From assembly GCF_004118265.1 (NCBI RefSeq), contig NZ_SDHW01000008.1:1-64000 (forward strand): a stretch of 64,000 bases of DNA, given 5' to 3'. Below the pieces are notes generated by a model, which was given only the letters and a program-made list of their open reading frames with translations, ran no database searches and was not told the origin of the DNA. The stretch comes from Lacibacter luteus. Lineage in GTDB: Bacteria > Bacteroidota > Bacteroidia > Chitinophagales > Chitinophagaceae. The position numbers and the translations under genes were made by a program. This document shows, piece by piece, positions 1 to 7,304 of the stretch (its first letter is position 1; every line of letters begins with the position of its first letter).

Positions 1-126
1 GTTTGATAAACAAAAAACAGCCAGTTCTTTAACAGCTTCAGAACATCTCTCCACCAGTTTTTGGATGATTTTTTTAGGGGGTCAATTTAAAATGGCGGAA
101 GGGGGTTAGTTTGGGTGGTATTTACA
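1..126. mobile_element. Terminal part of an IS21-family-like insertion sequence (partial)
   Basis: Two 24-base tandem units begin at 76 and 100, each with the pattern AGGGGGTCAATTT / AGGGGGTTAGTTT. Read on the minus strand, the segment begins TGTAAATACC at position 126. Repeated GGGGGTCAATTT-type blocks next to a TGTA terminus are what I know from the ends of IS21-family elements in Bacteroidota. The position also coincides with an abrupt end of homology in the neighbouring transposase gene, as expected for an insertion. Positions 1-75 would then be element interior; I see no recognisable istA or istB sequence there. The other end and any target duplication lie outside the window. Confidence 0.5.
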
Positions 127-1104
127 ATCAGAAACAGTTACAGCAACATATCTGTTAAAGTCGTTGCCATTGCCATCTGAAAATAGAAAGTCGAGATTAT
201 TATCATCATGTTCTACCAAAAACAATGGTGCTGATGGCCTTAACCCTTTTACCTGACGGATATACTTTTCGTTGAAAGCACTGTTGCCGTAACGACCAAT
301 AGTTATTTCGGATTCTCTCTTCCTGCGCCACACGCCAACAGTAGGTGGCTCAATCATCTTATAATTATTTTTACTTGCCCATACATTGTACATCGCTGCA
401 ACCAGCACATCATCGTATTGCATCGGGTTTTCAATAAGCTCCAGCAATTGCGCTTCGGCTACCTCATCGTTAACCTTTGCGGCCTGCTTATTACCATACA
501 TCTTATCAATAAGCATGGCATATCCTTGTTCTTTATAAAGAGCTGCTTTGCGTTGGAGGTTTTGGTAGGTTGTGGGAAAATCACCCGGCAACTGTGCATT
601 ACCATCATAACTATCAACCATTCCATTCTTCTTTTCAATCTGCATTAACTCGCCAACAAACTGAAAAAATACTGGGGTTTTAATACCAAGGCTTTTAATG
701 ATTTTCAGCGATTTATCACCAGCTGCATTTATTAAAGTAAGCCACTGCGCAGCTCGTGTATATTTCTTTACAGTTTTAGTAGGTAAAGAGGAGCCGCCAT
801 ATCTGTATTCGAGAAAAAAGCGGCTTGCCTCTACGTTGACTTTAAGCATTCCTAAAATAGGAGCCTTAACAACATACCCGTATGGATCACCATACTTTGC
901 CTGTATCAATTCCTTGTTCTTGGGAGATAATTTTTCGTAGCCTACCAATGTTTTACGACGATCTGTTGGGTCTTTAATAATAAGCCACGATTGGCTTTTT
1001 CTGAGTGTAGCCTTTTTAATTGTATCCTCACTAATACCACAATTGATACACTCAACTAATTCTATGAAAAGAACATTTTCGTTATTGTATTCAATGAACT
1101 TCAT
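106..1104 (-). pseudogene. Mu-like phage transposase (MuA type), truncated in its catalytic core
   Basis: The 332-residue frame resembles the N-terminal half of the transposases of Mu-like phages in Bacteroidota. It has an N-terminal DNA-binding part (about 1-75, ending in a KYGDPYGYV-like segment), a helical middle, and the start of an RNase-H-fold DDE domain around residues 290-325 (LDFLFSDG followed by NRYVAVTVSD). That last Asp fits the first catalytic acidic position. Just after it the frame enters the IS21-like terminus and stops six codons later, so the second Asp and the Glu are missing. Full-length MuA proteins are roughly twice this length. The gene lies 6 bases downstream of a small HTH protein and opposite an S24 repressor, the normal early layout of Mu-like phages. 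The protein should be catalytically dead. Confidence 0.6.
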
Positions 1105-1110
1105 GGCTAT

Positions 1111-1326
1111 TTAGTTAAAGGGTACAAGTTTTTTTACTTCAAGCAGCAATGCGTTTTCCTTTTCCTGCAACTGCATATAAAGACTCATTACATCTTCGTT
1201 GTGCCTGTCCGAGTTAATAACCATGTACACATACCTCCGTGAAAATCCTGTCAGTTCAGCGATTTTTTTTACCCTCGTGGCTATTTCGCTATCTCTTTTT
1301 ATTGGTGTACTTACTGTTTTTTGCAT
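1111..1326 (-). CDS. Small helix-turn-helix protein (Ner/Cro-like) of the Mu-like prophage
   Basis: This 71-residue protein carries a predicted helix-turn-helix at about residues 14-45 (RVKKIAELTGFSRRYVYMV). The ATG at 1326 is preferred over the upstream one at 1383. It has an AAGG-like ribosome site just before it, and the longer version would run into the divergent repressor's control region. The gene sits directly upstream of the MuA-like transposase on the same strand and is divergent from an S24-type repressor, the place of ner in phage Mu. The inferred role is early-promoter control of the transposition genes. Sequence similarity to Ner itself is not obvious, so the assignment rests on position and the HTH. 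Confidence 0.55.
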   Translation of the reverse strand: MQKTVSTPIKRDSEIATRVKKIAELTGFSRRYVYMVINSDRHNEDVMSLYMQLQEKENALLLEVKKLVPFN

Positions 1327-1422
1327 ACCTTGAATGTTCGCTTTAGTGGAACAAATATATGTGTAGATATTTGGATTAGCCAAATATTTACGCTTTTTTT
1401 ATTATTCACACCTGTTGATAAC
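1327..1422. promoter_or_regulatory. Divergent control region between phage repressor and early genes
   Basis: This 96-base AT-rich gap separates the repressor start at 1423 from the Ner-like start at 1326. In Mu-like phages the operators and both early promoters lie here. I could not pick out convincing repeated operators by eye. Confidence 0.4.
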
Positions 1423-2325
1423 ATGGATTTTTTGGCTAAAAACTTGAAATTTCTACGTACTTCGAGAGAAGAAAAACAGCACGAAACCGCTGCTGGTATT
1501 GGATTTACGAGAAGTCAATACAATAACTGGGAGTTAGGTAGATCAAATCCAACAATTAAGGATTTATTGAAGGTTGCAAAGTATTTTAACTGCACCATTT
1601 CACAGTTAGTAGAGGTTGATTTAGAAAATGTCCACCTATCTGAATTTCAAAAAAGCCAAAAAAATACGCATGATGTACACCTAAATGTCCTCCCTTCTGT
1701 CCTCCTAAACACAAAAAAGGCCAACTTGGAAGAAGCTCAACACCTGCTTAATGATGATGGTACCGGTAAGGTTTATAGCCTTGGAATGCCCAAAGTGATC
1801 ACTCTTGATACACAGGGTAACGAGAATGTGGTATTGGTGCCGGTTAAAGCCAGGGCGGGCTACCTGAACGGGTATTCTGATCCTAAATTCATTGAGAAAC
1901 TGCCTGCATACAGATTACCCGGTATGAACAATGGCACTTACCGTCTATTTGAAGTTGGTGGAGCATCAATGTATCCAACGTTGCACGATGGAGATAATGT
2001 AATCGGCTCTTATGTAGAACAGCTGCGGGATGTACGGGATGATCGTATATACGTAGTGGTTACAAAAACCGATGGAGTGGTGGTTAAGCGGGTATTAAAC
2101 CGGCTTGAAACAGATGGTAAGTTGATATTGAAATCAGATAACTACAAGCATCGGGACGATTACCCTACAATCGTCTGCGATCCGCAGGATATACTGGAGA
2201 TTTGGTACTGCGTAGGCTTTATTTCTCGCCAAATGCGGCCACCGGCAGAGATGTATAACCGTCTTATTGACCTCGAAGGCCGGATAACCCTGATTGAGGA
2301 TCAAAACCGCAAAAAGTTAAACTGA
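1423..2325 (+). CDS. CI/LexA-type phage repressor (XRE HTH + S24 self-cleaving peptidase)
   Basis: The 300-residue protein begins at the ATG at 1423. The frame is open from 1321, but that part overlaps the divergent gene. Residues 1-65 form an XRE helix-turn-helix (FTRSQYNNWELGRSNPTIKD). The C-terminal half is an S24 domain: the Ala145-Gly146 pair in KARAGY matches the self-cleavage site, Ser182 lies in GGASMYPTLHDGD, and Lys222 lies in VVVKRV, giving the Ser-Lys dyad. All catalytic residues are present, so RecA-stimulated autocleavage and SOS induction are plausible. It is divergent from the Ner-like and transposase genes and would have held the Mu-like prophage silent. The gene looks intact although the prophage is disrupted. 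Confidence 0.85.
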   Translation: MDFLAKNLKFLRTSREEKQHETAAGIGFTRSQYNNWELGRSNPTIKDLLKVAKYFNCTISQLVEVDLENVHLSEFQKSQKNTHDVHLNVLPSVLLNTKKANLEEAQHLLNDDGTGKVYSLGMPKVITLDTQGNENVVLVPVKARAGYLNGYSDPKFIEKLPAYRLPGMNNGTYRLFEVGGASMYPTLHDGDNVIGSYVEQLRDVRDDRIYVVVTKTDGVVVKRVLNRLETDGKLILKSDNYKHRDDYPTIVCDPQDILEIWYCVGFISRQMRPPAEMYNRLIDLEGRITLIEDQNRKKLN

Positions 2326-2461
2326 AATTAAAGCAAATTGAACGCTACGTTTTTTTTCGGCAAATCGGCATTATGGCCTGAAACCCGCACTGGCTGTGCA
2401 TTTTCGCACAAAATGAGAGAGTATTGATTTTATATACTATGAATTACCCCCCTTACTCATA
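2326..2461. mobile_element. Probable terminus of the Mu-like prophage
   Basis: In Mu the repressor lies next to the left end of the phage, so the stretch after 2325 should contain the phage end and transposase-binding sites. Read on the minus strand, two loosely similar blocks occur (TTGTGCGAAAATG and TTTGCCGAAAAAA). Immediately to the right a lipoprotein gene starts mid signal peptide. The junction is most likely between 2440 and 2461; TGAGTAAG on the minus strand from 2459 would give the TG expected at a Mu-type end. The exact boundary is a guess. Confidence 0.4.
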
Positions 2462-3301
2462 ACAGCCTGTCAAAAAGAAACGGTTACTGAACAACAGAAG
2501 GAGGAAACCGGTGCTTCTATTGCAGCCAGGGGAGCCTCTTCAAAAATTGATATCTGCCATTATGATTCTAAAAAGAATACGTGGAAGACGATGAATATAA
2601 ATGTTTCTGCATGGCCCGATCACCAGGCACATGGCGATGTAAGATTAGACGACCAGGATGGCGATGGATATGTACCCAACAATAATTGCGGCGTTGGACA
2701 GCAAGGTGATTGCAATGATAATAATGCAGCCATCAACCCCGGCGCAAGAGAAATATGTGGCAATGGAATAGATGAAAACTGTAATGGTCTTGATTGGGAA
2801 GTGGGTGGTGATTACCAGGATGGAACGATCGCTTATATTTCTCAACCTGGTGACTGGAACTATGTTGCAGGTGAAACACATGGTTTGATGGTTCAAAAAC
2901 TGGACACCTTTACGCATTATTGGGGTTGTATGGGCTTTCGCCTGGCGGATTATGCTATACCAACTCCTACAGCTCTTGGCTACGGTCATGACAACAGCAC
3001 CAATATACAATCTTACTGCAGCTATGAGCACCTCAATGAACTAGCCGCTTTTATGGCTAGATTTGGTTTGCCTAAATACCGAGACTCTAATCTAGGTTGG
3101 TTTTTACCAACTAAAGATGAGCTGAATAAATTGTACGTAAACAGGGCAGCCATTGGTGGTTTTACCGGCGATCTTTATTGGAGCTCTTCGGAATATGATG
3201 CAGACAATGCATGGGTTCAATCATTCCAGACCGGCGGGCAAGGTCCGGGCTTAAAGAATAATCCTGCACCGTTATCGCTTCGTGCTACTAAATATTTTTA
3301 G
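2453..3301 (+). pseudogene. Lipoprotein with MopE-type metal-binding motif and DUF1566-like domain, 5' end lost
   Basis: The frame is open from before a lipobox (LLITACQKE, Cys at 2468-2470), but no in-frame start or hydrophobic leader precedes it. The ATG at 2591 would give a 236-residue protein lacking the lipobox. After the lipobox comes a MopE-like calcium/copper-binding segment (DQDGDGY, then CNDNNAAINPGA and CGNGIDENCNG). The C-terminal 100 residues resemble the Lcl/DUF1566 domain (GWFLPTKDELNKLY, WSSSEYD, ATKYF). The native product would be a surface lipoprotein of unknown role. Loss of the leader next to a Mu-like prophage end suggests disruption by insertion. Whether the remainder is still expressed from 2591 cannot be told. 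Confidence 0.6.
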
Positions 3302-3337
3302 TTGCAGGTAAATATCAGGATAGTTAATAGCTGGTTT

Positions 3338-3375
3338 AAAAACAGGTGAGGGATTTTTTACTTGCCTGTTTTTTT
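3338..3375 (+). terminator. Hairpin terminator after the lipoprotein gene
   Basis: AAAAACAGG at 3338-3346 pairs with CCTGTTTTT at 3365-3373, followed by further T. It lies between convergent genes and overlaps the stop of the NUDIX gene, so it may serve both strands. Confidence 0.6.
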
Positions 3376-3994
3376 AATCAACATAAGATTCAACATTATT
3401 ACTGAGTACTTTGTTGTACAACAATTCCAACTGTGTTTTTAAAATGCGGTTGGTAGAAAGTTCAGGCAATTCGTTAATGGCGAAATAACCGATATCTAAT
3501 ACATCAAATCCTTTTTGCAATGTTGTTGAAAGAGCTTCGCAGTAAAATGCCAGTTTAAACACGTAGTAGGGTTCTGCAGGATGATCGTGTTTGTTTTTAT
3601 CAAACACAGCCAGCAGATGCTTTACTTCTGCATCCAAACCTGTTTCTTCTTTTATTTCTTTAATGATGGTTTCTTTGGCACTGTAACCCACATCGGCCCA
3701 GCCGCCCGGCAAACTCCATTTGCCATCGGTTGATTCTTTTACCAATAGTATCTTTTTATCGGGCGATAAAACCAAGCCACGTATGTCAACCTTTACCGTC
3801 GGGTAATCTTTTGCAATGGGTATGCGTTCATGCAATTCATCTGCTGTGTGCTCACTAACGGAGCTTAACAGGCGAAGGGAGATGGCTCTTAATTCTTCGT
3901 AACGTTCTTTGTCAAATTCGTTGTTGTGATAGAGCAGGCCAAGATCAGCAATGGAAAGTAACCGTGTAATGTCACGCATCAATTCGTTTGTCAT
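3374..3994 (-). CDS. NUDIX hydrolase with N-terminal Nudix_N domain
   Basis: This 206-residue cytoplasmic enzyme has an N-terminal helical Nudix_N-like domain (residues 1-60) followed by a NUDIX fold. Family members hydrolyse nucleoside diphosphates linked to another group, often ADP-ribose or NADH. The NUDIX box is near GGWADVG and IKEIKEETGLDAEV. Against GX5EX7REUXEEXGU, the first Glu is Tyr and the Arg is Lys, while the metal-binding EExxG core is kept. The divergence is moderate, so activity is likely but the substrate is open. It is the last gene of a leftward run with the LRR, YhhN and HU genes. Confidence 0.8.
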   Translation of the reverse strand: MTNELMRDITRLLSIADLGLLYHNNEFDKERYEELRAISLRLLSSVSEHTADELHERIPIAKDYPTVKVDIRGLVLSPDKKILLVKESTDGKWSLPGGWADVGYSAKETIIKEIKEETGLDAEVKHLLAVFDKNKHDHPAEPYYVFKLAFYCEALSTTLQKGFDVLDIGYFAINELPELSTNRILKTQLELLYNKVLSNNVESYVD

Positions 3995-4038
3995 GCGTTA
4001 AAGGTAAGAATGGATAAAATGCAGTTGTATAAATTAAC

Positions 4039-4584
4039 TTATTGGTCAAAAGACCAGTCATCAGTTTTTGGTACCGTAAAATCTTTGTGATTCACGATGA
4101 GCTGACAATCAGCAAAACGTTGTGCAAGCGTGCTCAGTTCATTGTTGTACTTCTCCGGCTCATCAACACTTATCAATAATGTTTTGAATGCATGCTCCGA
4201 ATTCAGTTGCAACAGCCCGTTGATGCTGATGGATGTGCCGCCGAGGTGCAACAGTTCAAGCCCTTTAATGTTGTTGATGTGAGCGATAGCTGTATCATCA
4301 ATTTGGTTACATCCTTTTAAACGGAGTTCTTTAATAAAGCTGAGCTGTGTAAGTAATTCAATACTGTAGTTGGTAATTTCTGTTTCATCAAGGTCAAGCA
4401 TGTTGATGGATCGTACATGTGTCATCATCAGTTCAATTTCATCATCGGTCACACTATCCCAAATGCGGAAGTTCACACGGTCAAGTTCAGTGGGAACAGC
4501 GTCGGGCAACTGCGGTCTACTGAAATACGCAAACGTGCTCCAGAATTGCTGCTCCTTCAGTTTTTGTTTTTTCTTTTTACGCAA
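4039..4584 (-). CDS. Leucine-rich-repeat-like protein of unknown function
   Basis: The 181-residue protein starts with a very basic stretch (MRKKKKQKLK) and then shows three or four LRR-like units at about residues 55-140 (INMLDLDETEITN, IKELRLKGCNQIDD, LELLHLGGTSIS), of the cysteine-containing or internalin-like type. No signal peptide or membrane helix is visible, so it should be cytoplasmic. It lies 17 bases after the YhhN gene on the same strand. LRRs normally bind proteins; the partner is unknown. Confidence 0.55.
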   Translation of the reverse strand: MRKKKKQKLKEQQFWSTFAYFSRPQLPDAVPTELDRVNFRIWDSVTDDEIELMMTHVRSINMLDLDETEITNYSIELLTQLSFIKELRLKGCNQIDDTAIAHINNIKGLELLHLGGTSISINGLLQLNSEHAFKTLLISVDEPEKYNNELSTLAQRFADCQLIVNHKDFTVPKTDDWSFDQ

Positions 4585-4601
4585 GTGAGCAACTTGAAAT
4601 G

Positions 4602-5282
4602 TTATGAATGTTGATTGGCAATAGCTCCTTTCACAATCAGATATTGTGCAGCAGCATAAGTGATCATCACCACTAAACTCAATGCAAGATGTTTGTAAGC
4701 AAAAAGATTTACGGCAAGCACCGAATCAGAAAGTACAAACAGCAAGGCACCTGTAATAAATAGCGAAGCTGTTTTAGTATGCAGCTTCTGTTTTGTATTT
4801 AACGCCAGTAACAGCATACTGCCGATGGTAATGCCATACACCGTTACCGGAATTTTTAACGCATCAAGATAGGGGAAGAGCAACCAGAGAAAAAGCAGGA
4901 TGTACAGCAACACAGGTATTGCCAGCAAAGGCTTTTGTTGAACAAGTCCTTTTTTGTTTTTTCCTGTTTTTACAAAATAGATGATGTAAAAAATATGTGC
5001 CAGTAAAAACGAAACAAGTCCGGGTATGAACATGCCTTCCATTTGCAGCAACACATCACCACCCCAGGAAAAAAACAAAGCTGCAAAAATGAGGAAGAAC
5101 AGCCCATTGTTTCGTTGTGCAGATGAAAGGTAAAAACCAATCATCAACAATGGCATCAGCAATGGTTTGGTCAACCAGCGTTCTTCTGCTTTATGAAAGC
5201 AAATGAACAACAGATCGAGCAGCGCAACAATTGCATAGATGTACCAGGTTGTTCTTGCCATCCGTTGTGCTGCTGCCGTCAT
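4602..5282 (-). CDS. YhhN/TMEM86 family membrane protein (putative lysoplasmalogenase)
   Basis: This 226-residue integral membrane protein has about eight hydrophobic segments. It matches the YhhN family by KPLLMPLLMIG, the polar-in-membrane ALFFSWGGDVLL, FLLAHIFYIIYF and the SDSVLA segment near residue 190. Characterised relatives hydrolyse the vinyl-ether bond of lysoplasmalogens. The start follows the HU-gene stop by three bases (TAAGGAATG), so the two are translationally linked; an alternative ATG lies seven codons in. Substrate specificity is inferred only from family membership. Confidence 0.8.
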   Translation of the reverse strand: MTAAAQRMARTTWYIYAIVALLDLLFICFHKAEERWLTKPLLMPLLMIGFYLSSAQRNNGLFFLIFAALFFSWGGDVLLQMEGMFIPGLVSFLLAHIFYIIYFVKTGKNKKGLVQQKPLLAIPVLLYILLFLWLLFPYLDALKIPVTVYGITIGSMLLLALNTKQKLHTKTASLFITGALLFVLSDSVLAVNLFAYKHLALSLVVMITYAAAQYLIVKGAIANQHS

Positions 5283-5285
5283 TCC

Positions 5286-6188
5286 TTAATAAACTTTTGC
5301 TTTAATGCCGTAAAACTTCTGCAGCGAATCTTTTAAAAATGCGGTATCTCTTAATGGCCTTGCAACATGTAGTATCAGCTGGTAATGTGTACTGTCTTTC
5401 ATTTCCAATTGCAACTCACGTGCTCTTGATTTATGAAAAGCAATTCTTGCATCGGCTTTTGCTTTTGAAGAAAGTGTTTCAACAATCAACTTAAATGAAC
5501 TTGTATCAATAGTTGCAGGTGGGGCAATGGTTATCTGTGCAGAATCTTTAAGCATTGTTGAGCTATCGGCTTGCTCCAGGACAGGTGTGTCAAGAGCAGC
5601 TGCAGTTTGTTCTGTATTTTCCTGTTCGGTTGTAGTGGCTTGCTTTTTAGGAAATGCTAACCAAACAGCCCAGCCAACCAAAGCAAGTGCAACAATCAAC
5701 CCCAAAATTAAAATTGGTTTTTTGGAACTTTTTTTTGCTTCATGCGAAAAATCAATTTCTTTTTCATCATCCGGAAGTATTGTACGGTCACGCACATGGT
5801 CGGTGCTGATGGAATCAATTTTTTCCAGCACAGGATTCCCCTGTTCAAACTGTAATTGTGTTGTTTGATTTTTTGAAAGAGAGCCGATTCCTTTTATTAA
5901 AAAAGGTTTACCGATATTGATGAGCTGCACACCGGTGCTGATGTACGATTCAAGATCGCTCAAAGCCAACGGCTTCATTTTGCCTGTCTGTTGTACAAGA
6001 TAAGTAAGCAGATCGTCCGATAGCTGGGCTTGCCGGTCCATGGTAAATGTAATAGCACCCTCGGGCCAAACCTGTTCTTTTGTATCGGTTAAGATAACGG
6101 AAGGGTCGAGTTCAAAACGACCTAAACCTGGCAGGGTGAGCGACTTCTCTTTGTATAAATACTGGGCTAGTAATTCCTGAATTTTCAC
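5286..6188 (-). CDS. CCDC81-type HU-domain protein with membrane span and SPOR-like C-terminus
   Basis: Residues 1-125 form the prokaryotic HU-like fold typical of Bacteroidota envelope proteins (LPGLGRFELDP, then IGKPFLIKGIGSLSKN). A single membrane helix follows at about 152-175 (ILILGLIVALALVGWAVWL), then a low-complexity linker, and a C-terminal 70-residue domain like SPOR (FKLIVETLSSKAKAD to KFYGIKAKVY). SPOR domains bind denuded peptidoglycan at division sites. The protein is probably in the inner membrane with the SPOR-like part in the periplasm. It is the first gene of the leftward operon, with a promoter box at 6202. Confidence 0.75.
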   Translation of the reverse strand: MKIQELLAQYLYKEKSLTLPGLGRFELDPSVILTDTKEQVWPEGAITFTMDRQAQLSDDLLTYLVQQTGKMKPLALSDLESYISTGVQLINIGKPFLIKGIGSLSKNQTTQLQFEQGNPVLEKIDSISTDHVRDRTILPDDEKEIDFSHEAKKSSKKPILILGLIVALALVGWAVWLAFPKKQATTTEQENTEQTAAALDTPVLEQADSSTMLKDSAQITIAPPATIDTSSFKLIVETLSSKAKADARIAFHKSRARELQLEMKDSTHYQLILHVARPLRDTAFLKDSLQKFYGIKAKVY

Positions 6189-6201
6189 GGATATTTTTTT
6201 C

Positions 6202-6209
6202 CAAACTTA
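6202..6209 (-). promoter_or_regulatory. TAnnTTTG promoter box for the HU-YhhN-LRR-NUDIX run
   Basis: The minus strand reads TAAGTTTG, an exact match to the Bacteroidota -7 consensus, 13 bases before the HU-gene start. No clear -33 TTG was found. Confidence 0.45.
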
Positions 6210-6305
6210 CTTAAAAACCTTGTTTTCTCATACAGTTCATTAAAACAAGCGTTAACTCATGGCCAAAATAGGAAGGAAGCACAACTCTTGCTGCTCTTAC
6301 TTACC

Positions 6306-6313
6306 TACATTTG
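6306..6313 (+). promoter_or_regulatory. TAnnTTTG promoter box upstream of the 6328 gene
   Basis: TACATTTG is an exact consensus match. A TTG at 6288-6290 could be the upstream element at 15-base spacing. The box lies inside the longer open frame that begins at 6259, so it argues for the ATG at 6328 as start. Confidence 0.55.
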
Positions 6314-6327
6314 CACAAAATCGGGTT

Positions 6328-6663
6328 ATGTTGTCGCAGGAGGATAAAGAATTTCTTACGTGGTGGGAAGCAAACAATAAACGGGAGAAAAAGCTCATCA
6401 CCCAATTATCGGTTGGCTTACCATTGGGACTGGCGTTTGGATTTCCCATACTGCTGAGTGTATTGTTCAGAGGCTGGTATAAAAACATGCCTTACGTATC
6501 GGGCTCGCAGCTTACTGTTATTTTAATTGCAGTGCTACTGATCATTGTTTTTTATGCCATCTTCCGTATGCGTTTTAAATGGGAGTTGAACGAACAGCGC
6601 TACAATGAGCTGAAAGAAAAACAGGCCAGGGAGGCAACGATAACCGAAAACGAATTGTCTTAA
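6328..6663 (+). CDS. Small two-helix membrane protein, unknown function
   Basis: The 111-residue product from the ATG at 6328 has a charged N-terminus (LSQEDKEFLTWWEANNKREKK), two membrane helices (about 26-48 and 59-80) and a charged C-terminal tail ending in a coiled-coil-like ELKEKQ segment. The frame is open from 6259, but a consensus promoter at 6306 makes the shorter start more likely. It resembles hypothetical proteins I know from other Chitinophagaceae; no function is known. It precedes the FKBP lipoprotein by 37 bases and could be cotranscribed with it. Confidence 0.6.
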   Translation: MLSQEDKEFLTWWEANNKREKKLITQLSVGLPLGLAFGFPILLSVLFRGWYKNMPYVSGSQLTVILIAVLLIIVFYAIFRMRFKWELNEQRYNELKEKQAREATITENELS

Positions 6664-6700
6664 TTCAACAATATAAAGAACCGTTATTTATTAAACAGAT

Positions 6701-7231
6701 ATGAAAAAACTAAACTTGAAGTTGATGGTTGCGGTAGTTATTGCCGCTGTTTTAATTGGTGCCTGTGGAAAAAAGGATAAGAACGAGTGTACTGCAACAG
6801 CAGGCTCTACTGTAGCATCGGATGCGGAAGAGGCGATGGTGATAAAGTATCTCGATTCAATGGGCATTACAACCAGAACCGAATTGAATGGAAGCGGTAT
6901 GTATTATGTAATTGATACAGCCGGTAACAGTAAGCGTGCAGGTTTGTGTACAAGTGTAACTGTTTCCTACAAAGGTTATTACCGCAATGGTAATGTATTC
7001 GATCAGGCAACTGCTGCAAGCCCTGCAACTTTTCCCGAAATTTCAAATTTAATTGAAGGCTGGAGAAGAACATTGCCTTTGCTGGGCGAGGGTGGTGTTA
7101 TCCGTATGTTTATTCCTCCATCATTAGGTTATGGTGCAAGTGGTTGGCAAAACCCAAACACCGGGCTTTATTACATATTGCCTAATGCAGTATTGATTTT
7201 TGAAATGAAACTGATTGCAATAAACGGATAA
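6701..7231 (+). CDS. FKBP-type peptidyl-prolyl isomerase lipoprotein
   Basis: This 176-residue protein has a lipoprotein signal ending in VLIGACGKK (Cys22) and a C-terminal FKBP domain (about 75-175). Recognisable FKBP elements are VTVSYKGYYRNGNVFDQ, LIEGWRRTLPLLGEGG, RMFIPPSLGYGASG and a final VLIFEMKLI strand. FKBPs catalyse proline cis-trans isomerisation. This one should act in the periplasm or on the outer membrane as a folding helper. The usual active-site positions are mostly kept, though the pocket loop is shortened. A strong terminator follows. Confidence 0.85.
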   Translation: MKKLNLKLMVAVVIAAVLIGACGKKDKNECTATAGSTVASDAEEAMVIKYLDSMGITTRTELNGSGMYYVIDTAGNSKRAGLCTSVTVSYKGYYRNGNVFDQATAASPATFPEISNLIEGWRRTLPLLGEGGVIRMFIPPSLGYGASGWQNPNTGLYYILPNAVLIFEMKLIAING

Positions 7232-7248
7232 AAGCAAACTTGTTTTAC

Positions 7249-7281
7249 AAAGCTCTCTGCAAACAGCGGGGAGCTTTTTTG
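7249..7281 (+). terminator. Rho-independent terminator after the FKBP gene
   Basis: AAAGCTC at 7249-7255 pairs with GAGCTTT at 7271-7277, followed by a T tract. Confidence 0.75.
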
Positions 7282-7287
7282 TTTACT

Positions 7288-7295
7288 TACATTTG
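7288..7295 (+). promoter_or_regulatory. TAnnTTTG promoter box of the serine deaminase gene
   Basis: TACATTTG is an exact consensus match. It lies only 9 bases before the TTG start at 7305, implying a very short or absent leader. Confidence 0.5.
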
Positions 7296-7304
7296 TAAAA
7301 ACTA

